Positions 1-9,115 are shown, counted from the first letter of the stretch. The stretch: 64,000 nt of DNA from Cohnella cholangitidis (GCF_014107495.1 NZ_CP041969.1:310001-374000), one strand, 5' to 3'. A program made the numbers and translations. The notes: generated by a model from the letters alone, not told the origin.

Positions 1-710
1 AAGCGATAAACCCCTAGTTTCGTCGTGGTGGGACGCGATTCTATCCAAGACAAATTAATAGAAAGAGCGGCGAAAATATTCAAGATCGCGGACAATAAGC
101 CCGGCTGGTCTTGACCCGGAGTAATGACGAACATCGTCTTCTTCGTTTCTTGATCCCGTAACCGATCATTGCCGACGATGATAAACCGTGTTTGGTTATC
201 GGGGTTGTCTTGAATATCTCTTTCAAGGATGTCTAAGTTTAATAAGGAAGCCAGCGATCGCGGGCCGATGGCGGCTACGTCCGTCCTGCCCGATAGCTGC
301 ATAGCTTTGGCAGCAGACGCGGAGCTATCGTATTGTACGCTTTTCATATGATGGCTTCTTATGTACTTCCTGCACTGGGTAAGAATCGGGGAGATGGACC
401 ATGCTTCCTTGATATCGGAACGGATCGTCCCCTTATTAGCGAGCAATTGCAAGGAAACCGGCAATATATATTCCCCCTCGATGAACAACTGCTCGTATGA
501 GATCAGGGAGTCTATCGTCATATTAATCGTGCCTTCTATCGTGTTCTCCAGAGGAACGATGGCTTTATCGACTCGACATTCGCCGATCGCTTCTACGACG
601 TCCGGAATGGAATCGAACATCCAAAATTCCGTTTCTTTGTCAGCGAAGTATCGGGTAGCCGCTTCTTCCGAGAAAGTTCCTTGCGGTCCAAGATATGCAA
701 CTTTCATCAT
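1..710 (-). CDS. pheA: prephenate dehydratase, 5' part (runs off left edge)
   Basis: Converts prephenate to phenylpyruvate in phenylalanine synthesis. The frame is open from the ATG at 710 to the window edge (236 codons read), so the C-terminus is missing. Visible motifs: GPQGTFSEEA near residue 8, PLENTIEG at 53-60, the TRF catalytic triplet at 174-176, then the start of an ACT regulatory domain with the ESRP phenylalanine-binding motif at 224-227. An AAGGAGA ribosome site lies about 10 nt before the ATG. It probably marks the core-genome boundary on the left of the accessory cluster. A plus-strand frame at 361-714 is only a shadow of this gene. Confidence 0.95.
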   Translation of the reverse strand, partial: MMKVAYLGPQGTFSEEAATRYFADKETEFWMFDSIPDVVEAIGECRVDKAIVPLENTIEGTINMTIDSLISYEQLFIEGEYILPVSLQLLANKGTIRSDIKEAWSISPILTQCRKYIRSHHMKSVQYDSSASAAKAMQLSGRTDVAAIGPRSLASLLNLDILERDIQDNPDNQTRFIIVGNDRLRDQETKKTMFVITPGQDQPGLLSAILNIFAALSINLSWIESRPTTTKLGVYR

Positions 711-767
711 GTAAGGCTGTCTCCTTCCATTGGCTTAGCAGTCGCTAACGCCATATCCGATCCAATT

Positions 768-968
768 TCAATCTCTAAAAGCAAGGGCTCTAGCTTCAAG
801 AGCGACGCGTAACTGTTCAATAGCTTTTGGACCCATTCCATGCAGTTTCTTGAGCTCCGCCTCGCTTATCTCAGTCAGTTGCTCCAATCGAACGATTCCG
901 ACGTTATTCAGAGCGCGTAGAGCAGGCTTAGCCAAGCGGGCTGGAAAATCGTTATTTTCCGGCATCAC
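768..968 (-). CDS. small helix-hairpin-helix DNA-binding protein
   Basis: A 66-residue protein with a helix-hairpin-helix fold of the kind found at the C-terminus of RNA polymerase alpha: LAKPALRALNNVGI, LEQLTEIS, then LHGMGPKAIEQLR. Such single-domain proteins are common in Paenibacillus genomes; their target is not known. AGGAGG precedes a GTG at 968 and an ATG at 965, so either could start translation. It overlaps the end of the gene at 952-1545 by 17 nt, implying co-transcription. Confidence 0.8.
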   Translation of the reverse strand: MMPENNDFPARLAKPALRALNNVGIVRLEQLTEISEAELKKLHGMGPKAIEQLRVALEARALAFRD

Positions 969-1545
969 GACGATACCTCCTATACCCTAAAATTAGAAGC
1001 AGGATAACCATACACGCAATCGTGACCGTCACACCAACCCCGTTGGAGGTCTGTTCCGATGTCGGTTGGGATTGATTAGGCGAACTACTCTTCGTATTAC
1101 GTAAGAAGTCGCTAAAAACTTCTCGTTCGTGCGAATCCGAATGCTGCACTTCACCGTTCACGATCTGGATCATCCCGTTAGGTCCTGCCACGGGAGTGTA
1201 GAATTTCGTGTTATCGGCCTGTTCCAAGAACAGGACAAAGCTGCCCTTCTCGCGTTGGAACTCGTCAACCCATCCCACATCGAACCCATCGATTCCGACA
1301 ACTAGCGGATCGGTTGCCGCTCCTCTATATACACGATCTACTTTAAAATCATAGCTGACCCAAATAAATTCGCTTCCTTCTCTGGCTTTCGAGAAATCGT
1401 ACTGGCCTTGCACAATGACTTTAGCTCGCTTAATGACCTCTTCCGGCTTCAGATCAACCCAGCTTGTGGCGTGAACCGTACCGTTTATCATCAACAATAG
1501 CAGAATTGACGCGAGTAAGCTTTTTCGCAAGAGCATCTTCATCAT
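952..1545 (-). CDS. secreted or membrane-anchored protein of unknown function
   Basis: 197 residues with an N-terminal signal peptide ending near ATSW and a C-terminal transmembrane helix (VTVTIACMVILLLILGY) followed by a basic tail, which suggests a surface protein anchored at its C-terminus. The middle part (VIVQGQYDF, YRGAATDPLVVGIDG, KGSFVLFLEQ) is a beta-rich extracellular domain I do not recognise with certainty. AAAGGAG lies 6 nt before the ATG. It shares a message with the small DNA-binding gene downstream. Confidence 0.75.
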   Translation of the reverse strand: MMKMLLRKSLLASILLLLMINGTVHATSWVDLKPEEVIKRAKVIVQGQYDFSKAREGSEFIWVSYDFKVDRVYRGAATDPLVVGIDGFDVGWVDEFQREKGSFVLFLEQADNTKFYTPVAGPNGMIQIVNGEVQHSDSHEREVFSDFLRNTKSSSPNQSQPTSEQTSNGVGVTVTIACMVILLLILGYRRYRRDAGK

Positions 1546-1589
1546 GATCGACTCCTTTCTCCCCGACGAAGAAATGTTGATTCTATTTT

Positions 1590-2393
1590 CTAGATAATCG
1601 ATCTCTTAATCAGCTCTACTAGCTTCTGCTTCTCATCCTCGGGTATCCATTCCGATAATCGCGCTGCGGCTACGGGAACTAGCCATTGGTTAACTTCTTG
1701 ATCGGATAAATTTGTAACGCGAGTGTACTCCTTCATATAAGCTTTAACCATTTGTTTTCTTACTCGGGAGAACAAATTCACGACGATTCTAGGCGTTCGC
1801 TCCGGCATGGTACCCAATTGAAGGAGCAATAACGTTCGTGCAACGTCGCCCGCCGGATTCCCGGCCACGCCGGTCATCCAATCGATAATCCATTCCCGTT
1901 GCCCGACAATAATATTATCGGGGTGAAAATCCCCATGGCATAGCTTAGTATCCTCGCGAAGCTGATGGAGAAGAGTAAGGATTTTCTCTTTTTCCTCGTA
2001 AGTTAACAAAGGCGCGTGCTGGATCCGATCGATCAACCTTTCTCGCTGGCTCGGCAGATCGTGTACCGTTTTCCCGTGAATCGCAGCGTGCAGAGCCGCC
2101 ATTTTGGATGTTTCTTTGGAGATAGCCCATGGCTTTCTAGTGAACGATTTGAGCATCGTAGATCCTTCTATTCGTTGATAGACGATTCCAATTCGATCGG
2201 CATAATGGATTAGCTTAATGGGCTGCGGGGTTGTTATGCCCGAATTGAAAACGATCTTGCTGACTTGATACTCCTCTAGGATTGCGGTTTCCGGCATACC
2301 CGAACGGAATAATTTCAATATAAACTCATCGCCATAAGCATAAATTTCCGCGGTCCTGCCGAAAGCGACGACTTGTTCCCCGGCGTCAAACAT
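1590..2393 (-). CDS. aminoglycoside phosphotransferase (APH/choline kinase) family kinase
   Basis: A protein-kinase-fold small-molecule kinase of about 267 residues. The Brenner motif HGDFHPDN lies near residues 153-160 and the metal-binding IDW near 170, both diagnostic of the APH family, with VYQRIEGSTM earlier at the hinge. The ATG at 2393 is preferred because GGAAGGAAG stands 9 nt upstream; a TTG at 2402 is the alternative. Substrate unknown: family members phosphorylate aminoglycosides, macrolides, choline or sugars, and resistance cannot be inferred from sequence alone. Confidence 0.85.
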   Translation of the reverse strand: MFDAGEQVVAFGRTAEIYAYGDEFILKLFRSGMPETAILEEYQVSKIVFNSGITTPQPIKLIHYADRIGIVYQRIEGSTMLKSFTRKPWAISKETSKMAALHAAIHGKTVHDLPSQRERLIDRIQHAPLLTYEEKEKILTLLHQLREDTKLCHGDFHPDNIIVGQREWIIDWMTGVAGNPAGDVARTLLLLQLGTMPERTPRIVVNLFSRVRKQMVKAYMKEYTRVTNLSDQEVNQWLVPVAAARLSEWIPEDEKQKLVELIKRSII

Positions 2394-2423
2394 CGTTTCC
2401 AACTTCCTTCCTATCCTTCATCC

Positions 2424-3158
2424 CTAAACTTGCTCAAGCCCCCAAGTTAATACCTCTAATCGCTCAGCATAGTGTAGAACAGGTTTCTCGTCGGGAAGGC
2501 GCAAACCGTTGATATTCGCCATCGTATTGGTATAAATTTCGGCTTCCGCATGTTGCAAAGGCCAGGGGTCATGCAAGATATCGCATCTATACGCCCGTCC
2601 CTTGTGATTCGCGTATAAGCAATATCTTTCCGTTAACCAATGTTCCAACGTGCCTGATTGGGCGGTATAAGGAGGAGAGATAGGCCTGTACGAACCATGG
2701 AATTGAAAATCCCCGCGGGATCCCCTTCGTTTGCTTTGGTACGATAGAGTCTGCGCTTCCTTGTGCAGCTCGATATCCGCAAGGTAATACGGCAAATGGT
2801 AAAAGGCTCTTGCGCCTTTTACCGCTAGAATGTTAGTCGCATCCAAACTAAAAAAATATACGCCCGGTTTATTATCTATGGTGACATAGGTTCTCACGTT
2901 TAGTTCCGCGAATTTCGACGTAAACGGAAGAGTAGGCATATGGTTTAACCGTATTCCGCTCATATCGAAAGGCACGACCGCGATCCAAGCCTGCCCTTCA
3001 AATACGTCAAGACGCAACGGACTCGGAATGAATGGCTGAATCTTATCTATCGCGATCGGCCAATGCGCGAAGAGCAAAGTATGCCAGGTTTGCTTCATTC
3101 TCCATGGCTTCGACGGAATGGGCCACGGTCGATGATCCGTTCTTATAGAAGTCGTCAC
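2424..3158 (-). CDS. DUF2071 (YqjF-like) protein
   Basis: About 244 residues of the YqjF/DUF2071 family: MKQTWHTLLFAHWPI at the start, ATNILAVKGARAFYHLPYY in the middle, ERYCLYA towards the end. The fold resembles acetoacetate decarboxylase, but no function is established. I chose the GTG at 3158 because GGAGG lies 7 nt upstream; the frame itself extends to 3212 without another convincing ribosome site. Confidence 0.85.
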   Translation of the reverse strand: MTTSIRTDHRPWPIPSKPWRMKQTWHTLLFAHWPIAIDKIQPFIPSPLRLDVFEGQAWIAVVPFDMSGIRLNHMPTLPFTSKFAELNVRTYVTIDNKPGVYFFSLDATNILAVKGARAFYHLPYYLADIELHKEAQTLSYQSKRRGSRGDFQFHGSYRPISPPYTAQSGTLEHWLTERYCLYANHKGRAYRCDILHDPWPLQHAEAEIYTNTMANINGLRLPDEKPVLHYAERLEVLTWGLEQV

Positions 3159-3233
3159 GCCAAACCCTCCAATAGGATAAATATTGGAAAGAGTGTACTC
3201 CTCTATTGGCAATAGGTCAATAAATTTTGGCAG

Positions 3234-3515
3234 TTACACCTTCATTTTACTGCGAAGCTTATTGATCTCGTATCTGACGTCGGATAATTCCTCTTCCAGA
3301 CCGTCAATGATCTTTAAGTTAAGAACTCCGACAATGATCAAGATTAATCCGCATATCGGAAACGCAATCTTCCTTGCCGTAATCGTCCAGAATATGGACT
3401 CCGGCGTATCGGATGAATAGGAACCCAACAAATATTGCGATAAGCCAAACAACAGCAAGAGAGCGCCTGCTACAATGATCGCGATGGACCATTTCTTAAC
3501 CTTCTCGAATCTCAC
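3234..3515 (-). CDS. small membrane protein with two transmembrane helices
   Basis: 93 residues: basic N-terminus, helix one (IAIIVAGALLLLFGLSQYLL), a short outside loop, helix two (IAFPICGLILIIVGVLNL), then a charged C-terminal tail that could form a short coiled coil (LEEELSDVRYEINKLRSKM). The family is unknown to me. An AAAGGAGGA ribosome site precedes the start. Confidence 0.7.
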   Translation of the reverse strand: MRFEKVKKWSIAIIVAGALLLLFGLSQYLLGSYSSDTPESIFWTITARKIAFPICGLILIIVGVLNLKIIDGLEEELSDVRYEINKLRSKMKV

Positions 3516-3560
3516 GGTTGTCCTCCTTTCGCGAGCTTGCTTCCCTAATCTAAAGGCACC

Positions 3561-3821
3561 CTAGATTCGATTTGCGAAATGTGGTGCCAGTTGTGCCATA
3601 TAAATCTCTGAAGAGCTCCATCCAGGATGGATGATCTGCTTGATCGTCCATCCCCCTTGGCGGTAAGGGATATTAAGCTTTTCGGGAGTAAGATCGTTAA
3701 CGATGGTTCTTAGCGATCTCGCGATTTCCGGGACTTGATCGATCAGATTGGCTCTCTCTTCCGCTGTCGGGTTCATAATCTGTTCAAACTTACCAATCGG
3801 AAAACGAATATGGTCTACCAT
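3561..3821 (-). pseudogene. truncated YfiT/DinB-type metal-dependent hydrolase
   Basis: The first 66 residues match the N-terminal third of the YfiT/BstA branch of DinB proteins (RFPIGKFEQ, then PYRQGGWTIKQIIH). Intact members run to about 170 residues and carry three metal-binding histidines; here the frame ends after 86 residues with an unrelated-looking tail (PGWSSSEIYMAQ), as expected after an internal deletion. It is probably non-functional. Confidence 0.7.
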
Positions 3822-3845
3822 TTTCGGCTACCCCCGAATTAGGAT

Positions 3846-4301
3846 TTATGATTCCTCTGCAATTCTCTTCAATTGTACGTTCCGATGCTCAAGAAACTTT
3901 CTCATATATCGTTTCAATATCACTCTCTCGACGATCCATCCGACAACCCCGAACGGTGCGGTAAACGTTAAGATATCAATCATTTTAGTCTTTCCGTTAA
4001 GTTCCTCGAAATGATGCTCATGCCTTAGTTTCTTGAACGCGCCTTTCACCATTTCATCTACGAAATAATAGGGTTTCTCAAGCTTCGTGATTTTTGAAGT
4101 TAATTTCTGTCTGATCAGAAAATGAGTAGCCTGGAAAGTCACCGTTTCTCCTTCATTGATCGTTCCCGTTGTCGTGCCGCTAATCGCTCGTTCTTTCGTA
4201 TGCTTCCAGACCGTTCGAGTATGCACTTCAATATCTCTAGCTAAATCGAAGCACTTTTCTATCGGAGCGTCTATGATTACTTCCGTTCTGACTGTGACCA
4301 T
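3846..4301 (-). CDS. SRPBCC (START-like) family protein
   Basis: A 151-residue ligand-binding barrel of the SRPBCC/polyketide-cyclase type: TEVIIDAPIEKCFDLARDIEVH at the start, the GETVTFQATHFLIRQKLTSKI strands, and an amphipathic C-terminal helix (VERVILKRYMRKFLEHRNVQ). The ligand cannot be deduced. Confidence 0.8.
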   Translation of the reverse strand: MVTVRTEVIIDAPIEKCFDLARDIEVHTRTVWKHTKERAISGTTTGTINEGETVTFQATHFLIRQKLTSKITKLEKPYYFVDEMVKGAFKKLRHEHHFEELNGKTKMIDILTFTAPFGVVGWIVERVILKRYMRKFLEHRNVQLKRIAEES

Positions 4302-4350
4302 CTGTTTACCTCGTTTCAGCTGAAAAGTGCGAGAAGCTTATGCCGATTTC

Positions 4351-4821
4351 CTAAAGATATCCGCTCCTGAAGTCGGGCAGCTTCTTGTATTCTTCTTTCG
4401 ATTCTATAATATCCTGAATAAGTTTAACGAGCTCGGAGAATCGGATATCTTTGTCCTGATCTCGAAAACCGTCGAGCCAAACTACGTTTATCCTCTTGCC
4501 TTGATATTGGATTTCAAACTTATATCCGGATGAGGGTTCCATGGCTAGCCCTTCATTTACGACGGGATATTCAAACAGATTGATATCTTGCATCTTGCGA
4601 AGAATTTGTTCTTTTTCGTCGTCCGTTAAAGTAAGCGAGGTTTCCACAAGCCCATCCAGCACTAGATCCTTGGTATAGGTATTCTTAAATGTATCCAATT
4701 GATTTAGAGTAGAGACGCCATAGCTGAAGATGAAATTAAAATCAAGCTTTTGCTTGTCTGCGCAGCCAATAAGAACAATCAGCGTGAAGATAATAAAGCT
4801 AATCTTGTAAATAATCATCAC
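4351..4821 (-). CDS. lipoprotein of unknown function
   Basis: 156 residues with a classic lipoprotein signal: a hydrophobic stretch ending in the lipobox LIGC (Cys20), so the mature protein should be lipid-anchored outside the membrane. The rest (LTLTDDEKEQILRKMQDINLFEYP, YKFEIQYQGKRINVVW) resembles the stress-type domain of many Bacillota lipoproteins, but no named family is assigned. Confidence 0.75.
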   Translation of the reverse strand: MMIIYKISFIIFTLIVLIGCADKQKLDFNFIFSYGVSTLNQLDTFKNTYTKDLVLDGLVETSLTLTDDEKEQILRKMQDINLFEYPVVNEGLAMEPSSGYKFEIQYQGKRINVVWLDGFRDQDKDIRFSELVKLIQDIIESKEEYKKLPDFRSGYL

Positions 4822-4852
4822 CGCATTATCTTATGATTGATAAGACCGTAGA

Positions 4853-5467
4853 TTATATCTCCGTAGGCAACTCGTTCAAACACATATACATACAATCGTT
4901 GCTCTTCTTCAAAACGTCCATGGTACGTGAATTGGGTTTGGCATAGATCGTAGAATAGTCGTGTTCCGCATATTCTTCACGAATAGGAAAAGCTAGCTTC
5001 TCCGTGTCCGCCGAAAATTCGGCATGAACTCCATCTTTATTCCCGCGGGCATCCAATCTGACCCAATTCTTCAGATCGGTTATATAGACTGCATTTAAGG
5101 CATGAATGCAATAACCGGTGTCCGGCGTATCCCCTAATGTCAACCGCTGATAACAAAACCCGGTCGGGATATGGTTGGCGCGTAATAAGGCCGCTAATAA
5201 ATTGGATTTCGCGTAACAGATTCCTTCCTTGTTCAGCAGCACTTCCGATGCCGTTCTCGTAACCCTCTTGCTTCGGATATCCCAAGAGTGGGAGATTTGA
5301 TCTCTGACGAACGCATATGCCTTTTGAATGTACTCCACTTCAGTTAATGGTTGCCCATTTAACAGTTCCTGCACTTTAAGTTGGATATCCCGATGGCGAA
5401 AATCTACTTCTTCTAATTCGAATAAATAGTCTTGCATGCGGGACGACTCGCAATGTAACTTAAGCAT
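4853..5467 (-). CDS. transglutaminase-like cysteine-protease-fold protein
   Basis: 204 residues. A likely catalytic triad is visible: Cys84 in EGICYAKSNLLAALLR, His122 in CIHALNAVYI and Asp139 in NWVRLDARGNK. This matches the transglutaminase-like superfamily, whose bacterial members cleave or cross-link peptides. There is no signal peptide, so it should be cytoplasmic. Substrate unknown. Confidence 0.85.
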   Translation of the reverse strand: MLKLHCESSRMQDYLFELEEVDFRHRDIQLKVQELLNGQPLTEVEYIQKAYAFVRDQISHSWDIRSKRVTRTASEVLLNKEGICYAKSNLLAALLRANHIPTGFCYQRLTLGDTPDTGYCIHALNAVYITDLKNWVRLDARGNKDGVHAEFSADTEKLAFPIREEYAEHDYSTIYAKPNSRTMDVLKKSNDCMYMCLNELPTEI

Positions 5468-5505
5468 AAGCTAACGATTCCTCCCGATCGATAGTATTGT
5501 TTCTT

Positions 5506-6204
5506 TTATAAAATCTGAACAATATGAGTCGATACTTGCTTATAGGATTGGAATACAGAGTTGTCATGGTACGGTAAAGGGATGTATTGGTTACGATTAG
5601 CCTCTTCGAGGAAGGCTGTATTCTTTTCCGTACTTGCGTAGACGCCTATCGGTCTATTGTCATTCATGTTATCGCGGTCATAGCATTCATCGCCCGTTAT
5701 AACAAAGTTGTGCCCGTCTTGTTCAAAGTAAATGACGGATGAACCGACCGTGTGGCCTCCTATGACTTTGAACTTGAATTTATCGTCAAATAGGAATTCG
5801 TCCTTTACCGTGATTACGTTTTCCCGTAGAAGCCTTTCCTTAACAGCCGGATTCCCGTTATTCAGGGCATGAAGGTAATCATCGTGTGCAATAATGATCC
5901 GAGAATCCGGATACAGATCAATATTATCGATATGGTCAAAATGACTGTGCGTAATAAAGATTGTATCGACCGGGTTATCTTTAATGAGGCTGTTGATTTC
6001 ATGTTCGACGTTCATCAGAGTTATTCCCCACTCATGAGCAATCAAGGGATCCCTGAAACCGACGTCGAATAAAATCGTTTTGTTATTGAATCGGGCCAAA
6101 TAATAAGACCATGAGATTTGCATGGTTTCATCGGAAGTATCATCGCGAAAAACGTATTTGGAGTAGAATGAGGATTCACCGAACTTAATCGCGTATAGCT
6201 GCAT
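5506..6204 (-). CDS. metallo-beta-lactamase-fold hydrolase
   Basis: 232 residues with the zinc-binding HSHFDH motif at 86-91, a further histidine in GGHTVGSS and an aspartate in ITGDECYD. The arrangement resembles the N-acyl-homoserine-lactonase branch of the MBL fold, but substrate specificity cannot be read from the sequence. Confidence 0.85.
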   Translation of the reverse strand: MQLYAIKFGESSFYSKYVFRDDTSDETMQISWSYYLARFNNKTILFDVGFRDPLIAHEWGITLMNVEHEINSLIKDNPVDTIFITHSHFDHIDNIDLYPDSRIIIAHDDYLHALNNGNPAVKERLLRENVITVKDEFLFDDKFKFKVIGGHTVGSSVIYFEQDGHNFVITGDECYDRDNMNDNRPIGVYASTEKNTAFLEEANRNQYIPLPYHDNSVFQSYKQVSTHIVQIL

Positions 6205-6349
6205 CGACTACCTCGCCTTTCCGTTTCATTATCGCACGTACGAATGCATGGCCATTATCCTTGAAACCGATTAATGGCTTATAGAGGAAGCCCTCTTCTC
6301 TATTGGCTCTTCTTCTCGTCAAGCTTTCTTGAAATCTCTTTTAATACCG

Positions 6350-6733
6350 TCAAGATATTATTACTTGTTGGGCTTGTTTAATTGTTTGGTTAAGTAATTC
6401 AATTATTTTCGATCTGTTCCAGATGACGAACTTGTACTCTTTCCCGTCTCCTGTGGTCAATTTCATCCCGTTAGGAACGACTAACAAGTTATTCCGCTTC
6501 TCGACTTTAACGATGTCTTGGACGTTGAGTTCGAGTATATTGGATTGGATATTTATTGCGTGAGGCTCGAAAACCAATCTTTCATTCGTGATCGACAATC
6601 TCCCGCCGACCGACTCTATCCCCCTGAACAAGTTCGCTGCTACTTTCTCTAATAAGAATAATTCACTTGGTCTTAAGTCCATTTTGCGTAATGCTCCTCT
6701 CGTGTTCTTATTATCGTTTTTGACTTGAGCCAT
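6350..6733 (-). CDS. GRAM/PH-like domain protein
   Basis: 127 residues. The pattern SITNERLVFEPHAINIQSNILELNVQDIVKVEKRN followed by GKEYKFVIW is that of a bacterial GRAM or PH-like domain, a beta-sandwich often met as a stand-alone small protein in Bacillota. No catalytic residues are expected. The 145-bp gap above it holds no convincing gene. Confidence 0.65.
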   Translation of the reverse strand: MAQVKNDNKNTRGALRKMDLRPSELFLLEKVAANLFRGIESVGGRLSITNERLVFEPHAINIQSNILELNVQDIVKVEKRNNLLVVPNGMKLTTGDGKEYKFVIWNRSKIIELLNQTIKQAQQVIIS

Positions 6734-6745
6734 TAAAGTTCTCCG

Positions 6746-7507
6746 TTAGTCTAGAACTTTCTTAGCTTCATAGGTAATCATCTCTCCCGCGCGAGCGGGT
6801 TTATTCCCGAATTTATACCCCGCGGACTTGATTATTTGTTGAAAGCCCGTTCTCTCAAGCAACATTTCAAATTCGTCATTCCCATACCAGCTTAATGGAA
6901 ATCGTTGCAGTTCGGTTTGCACGAGATGTCCGTCTTTCCATTTCTCATACTTCAATAAGGAAACGATTCGCTGCTCGAGGATATTCACTTCCGTTCGTCT
7001 CTCCTCTAAAACAAGCACTTCATCGGTCGGAGTATTCCATGTTCGGACGGAAGAGAGGTTAGGGTTAAAGTCGGTCGGAATAAACAGATCCAGAATAAGT
7101 CTTCCTCCAGGCACCAGGCGGGAATGCAAATGCCGTAACGTTGCTATTGCTAATTCTCTGCCTTCAATGAGCTGAAAAGATCCTCCCGGAATGATGATAG
7201 CGTCATATGGAATAGCCGAACTAACATTATGCATTTCATCCTCGTAGAGGAAAGGGCTAAGATTCAACTCCTGGCATCTTCTTCTGCAGGAATCGAGCAT
7301 GGCCGTGGAATTATCGATGCCGTCCACCGCGATCCCTGCTTGGAGAAGCGGAATAAGAACCCGACCGGACCCGCACCCCGCTTCTAGAACTCTACCATCC
7401 ACTCCCGACAGACGTTCTTGATAAAACTCTACGTCACCGAATGAATAACCTAGCGGTTTGCTTATATCGTAAACCTCTGTACACAACTGTCCGTATGAAC
7501 TAAACAT
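6746..7507 (-). CDS. class I SAM-dependent methyltransferase
   Basis: About 253 residues with the SAM-binding motif VLEAGCGSGRVLIPLL, an acidic motif II (VDGIDNS) and a PYDAIIIPGGSFQLI motif III region. The ATG at 7507 is chosen because GGGGGAG lies upstream and it begins 7 nt after the stop of the preceding acetyltransferase gene; the frame itself extends to 7546. Methyl acceptor unknown. Confidence 0.88.
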   Translation of the reverse strand: MFSSYGQLCTEVYDISKPLGYSFGDVEFYQERLSGVDGRVLEAGCGSGRVLIPLLQAGIAVDGIDNSTAMLDSCRRRCQELNLSPFLYEDEMHNVSSAIPYDAIIIPGGSFQLIEGRELAIATLRHLHSRLVPGGRLILDLFIPTDFNPNLSSVRTWNTPTDEVLVLEERRTEVNILEQRIVSLLKYEKWKDGHLVQTELQRFPLSWYGNDEFEMLLERTGFQQIIKSAGYKFGNKPARAGEMITYEAKKVLD

Positions 7508-7514
7508 CTTGACG

Positions 7515-8078
7515 TTACTCCCCCTTATCGTTGCCGGTTCCAACATCGTATTCCATTAGCCAACAATCCCTTAGTTTTCCTTCGTGCATCTCATGGTTCT
7601 CTAGAAACTTCTTCTTGCGGAATCCGTTCTTCTCATACACCCTCAGCGCTCTTGCGTTCCATGCTTGAGGGTCCATTACGATTTTGCTTGCGCCTTTATG
7701 TTCTTCTAAATACTTCACCATTGCCTGGATCAGCCTGGATCCGATACCTTGGTTCCAGTAATCCGTTTCCCCGATAAACTGATCCATTCCGAATATTCGG
7801 CCTGAATAGTCCGTATAATCATATTCTTCAACTTCTTCGGCATCAATGACGTAGAATTGGATATAACCGATCGGGTTGTTGCGATATTGAATCATACACT
7901 GCGCAACTTCATCGTGATCCTCATAAAAGTTATGCCTTACCAGTTCCATGTCATGCGGTCTGTCGCGGCCTTCATAATACTTCAACACTCGCGGATCCGA
8001 GAGCCATTTCACGAGCAAAGCCGCGTCTTCCGGTTCCAGAAGTCTTACGGATAGTTCATCCGCTTGAAATAGAATCAT
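7515..8078 (-). CDS. GNAT acetyltransferase resembling AAC(6') enzymes
   Basis: 187 residues. GMDQFIGETDYWNQGIGSRL, VMDPQAWNARALRVYEKNGF and HEMHEGKLRDCWLMEYD reproduce the layout of aminoglycoside 6'-N-acetyltransferases of the AacA-AphD N-terminal type. The GNAT acetyl-CoA loop (Q/R-x-x-G-x-G/A) is NQGIGSR. Resistance activity is an inference. It sits 7 nt upstream of the methyltransferase, so the two are probably co-transcribed. Confidence 0.85.
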   Translation of the reverse strand: MILFQADELSVRLLEPEDAALLVKWLSDPRVLKYYEGRDRPHDMELVRHNFYEDHDEVAQCMIQYRNNPIGYIQFYVIDAEEVEEYDYTDYSGRIFGMDQFIGETDYWNQGIGSRLIQAMVKYLEEHKGASKIVMDPQAWNARALRVYEKNGFRKKKFLENHEMHEGKLRDCWLMEYDVGTGNDKGE

Positions 8079-8103
8079 AGATTGATCACTCTTTCCATAG
8101 CTT

Positions 8104-8562
8104 TTATGAGCCTGCTCCTTCGATGTAATCAGTCAATATAAGCGCTCTCAAATTTGCATTAAATCCATCCGGCAAATGGCTAAGCTTGAAAAACTTCACT
8201 TCCGTTCCTTCCACGCCGTCTGCAGCAAGCGCTCCACCGGTTATTTCTTTCGTAGTGTAGGCTACAGTGACGGCATAAAACTCATCGCCGTTATCCAGCT
8301 TTAGGAATTGATCTTTACCCGAGTAAACCCCTATTAACTTCATTGCGCCTATATGTAAGCCGGTTTCTTCGAAGACTTCCCTTCTCCCGGTCTCTTCCGT
8401 TGACTCGCCAAGCTCCATTAATCCGCCAGGAATCGCCCATAGCCCGTTTTTCCTTAGTTGGAGCAGCACCTCGTTCTCTTCATTGATGACGAGAACCTTA
8501 ACACCTACAAGGATCACTGGTCGTGTACCGACCAATGCCCGCAGCTCCTCGATGTATCCCAT
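8104..8562 (-). CDS. NUDIX hydrolase
   Basis: 152 residues with a complete Nudix box: GGLMELGESTEETGRREVFEETG, with the catalytic REVFEE core at about 61-66. It hydrolyses nucleoside diphosphates linked to some other group; substrate unknown. It is followed 10 nt upstream by a second, divergent NUDIX gene. Confidence 0.9.
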   Translation of the reverse strand: MGYIEELRALVGTRPVILVGVKVLVINEENEVLLQLRKNGLWAIPGGLMELGESTEETGRREVFEETGLHIGAMKLIGVYSGKDQFLKLDNGDEFYAVTVAYTTKEITGGALAADGVEGTEVKFFKLSHLPDGFNANLRALILTDYIEGAGS

Positions 8563-8572
8563 GCAATGACTC

Positions 8573-9076
8573 CTACTTTCTTATATCCATCCTGCGTGTC
8601 TGCGTATTCTTATGTTCATATTCAGTCCACTTACGGTGTACGAAATAAAACATCTCTCCGAAATTCAATCCTTCAGGCAATTGATCTACCTCTTTCACCT
8701 CTTCGATCTCATAAGCAGGCAATTCCGCCATAAGATGAATTTCCGCAAAAAAGACCATGCCGTAGTTCCCGTTCCACATGTATATCCCGAATGGCTCTAA
8801 GTCGGATTGAATCGCGCCCGTTTCTTCATACAGCTCCCTGCTGGCCGCAGTAAACAACGGCTCTCCCGGCTCTCTATTCCCACCGGGAATTTCCCAACCG
8901 CCTCTTTTACTATTTTTAACAATGATGAATTGATTGTTATATTGGGCAATAAGGACAACAAACTTAACCAGTTCATGATCGATTTCGGATAATTCATGCC
9001 ATTGGTACATTCGGGTGTTAGTCCTCGCTTTCCGTTTTTCCAAACTTAATCCTATTGGGGAGTGATCCGTGTTCAT
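8573..9076 (-). CDS. NUDIX hydrolase
   Basis: 167 residues with an N-terminal extension of about 35 residues and a Nudix box GGNREPGE ... RELYEETG at about 65-87. The box is complete, so the enzyme should be active. The neighbouring NUDIX gene differs enough that this is not a recent duplication. Confidence 0.88.
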   Translation of the reverse strand: MNTDHSPIGLSLEKRKARTNTRMYQWHELSEIDHELVKFVVLIAQYNNQFIIVKNSKRGGWEIPGGNREPGEPLFTAASRELYEETGAIQSDLEPFGIYMWNGNYGMVFFAEIHLMAELPAYEIEEVKEVDQLPEGLNFGEMFYFVHRKWTEYEHKNTQTRRMDIRK

Positions 9077-9115
9077 GGATTGATAAGCTTCCCTAATATT
9101 AGGGACATTGTTGAT

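Noticed and set aside
361-714. Plus-strand frame of 117 codons at the left edge
   Set aside because: It is antisense to the clear prephenate dehydratase gene and has no ribosome site or recognisable family.
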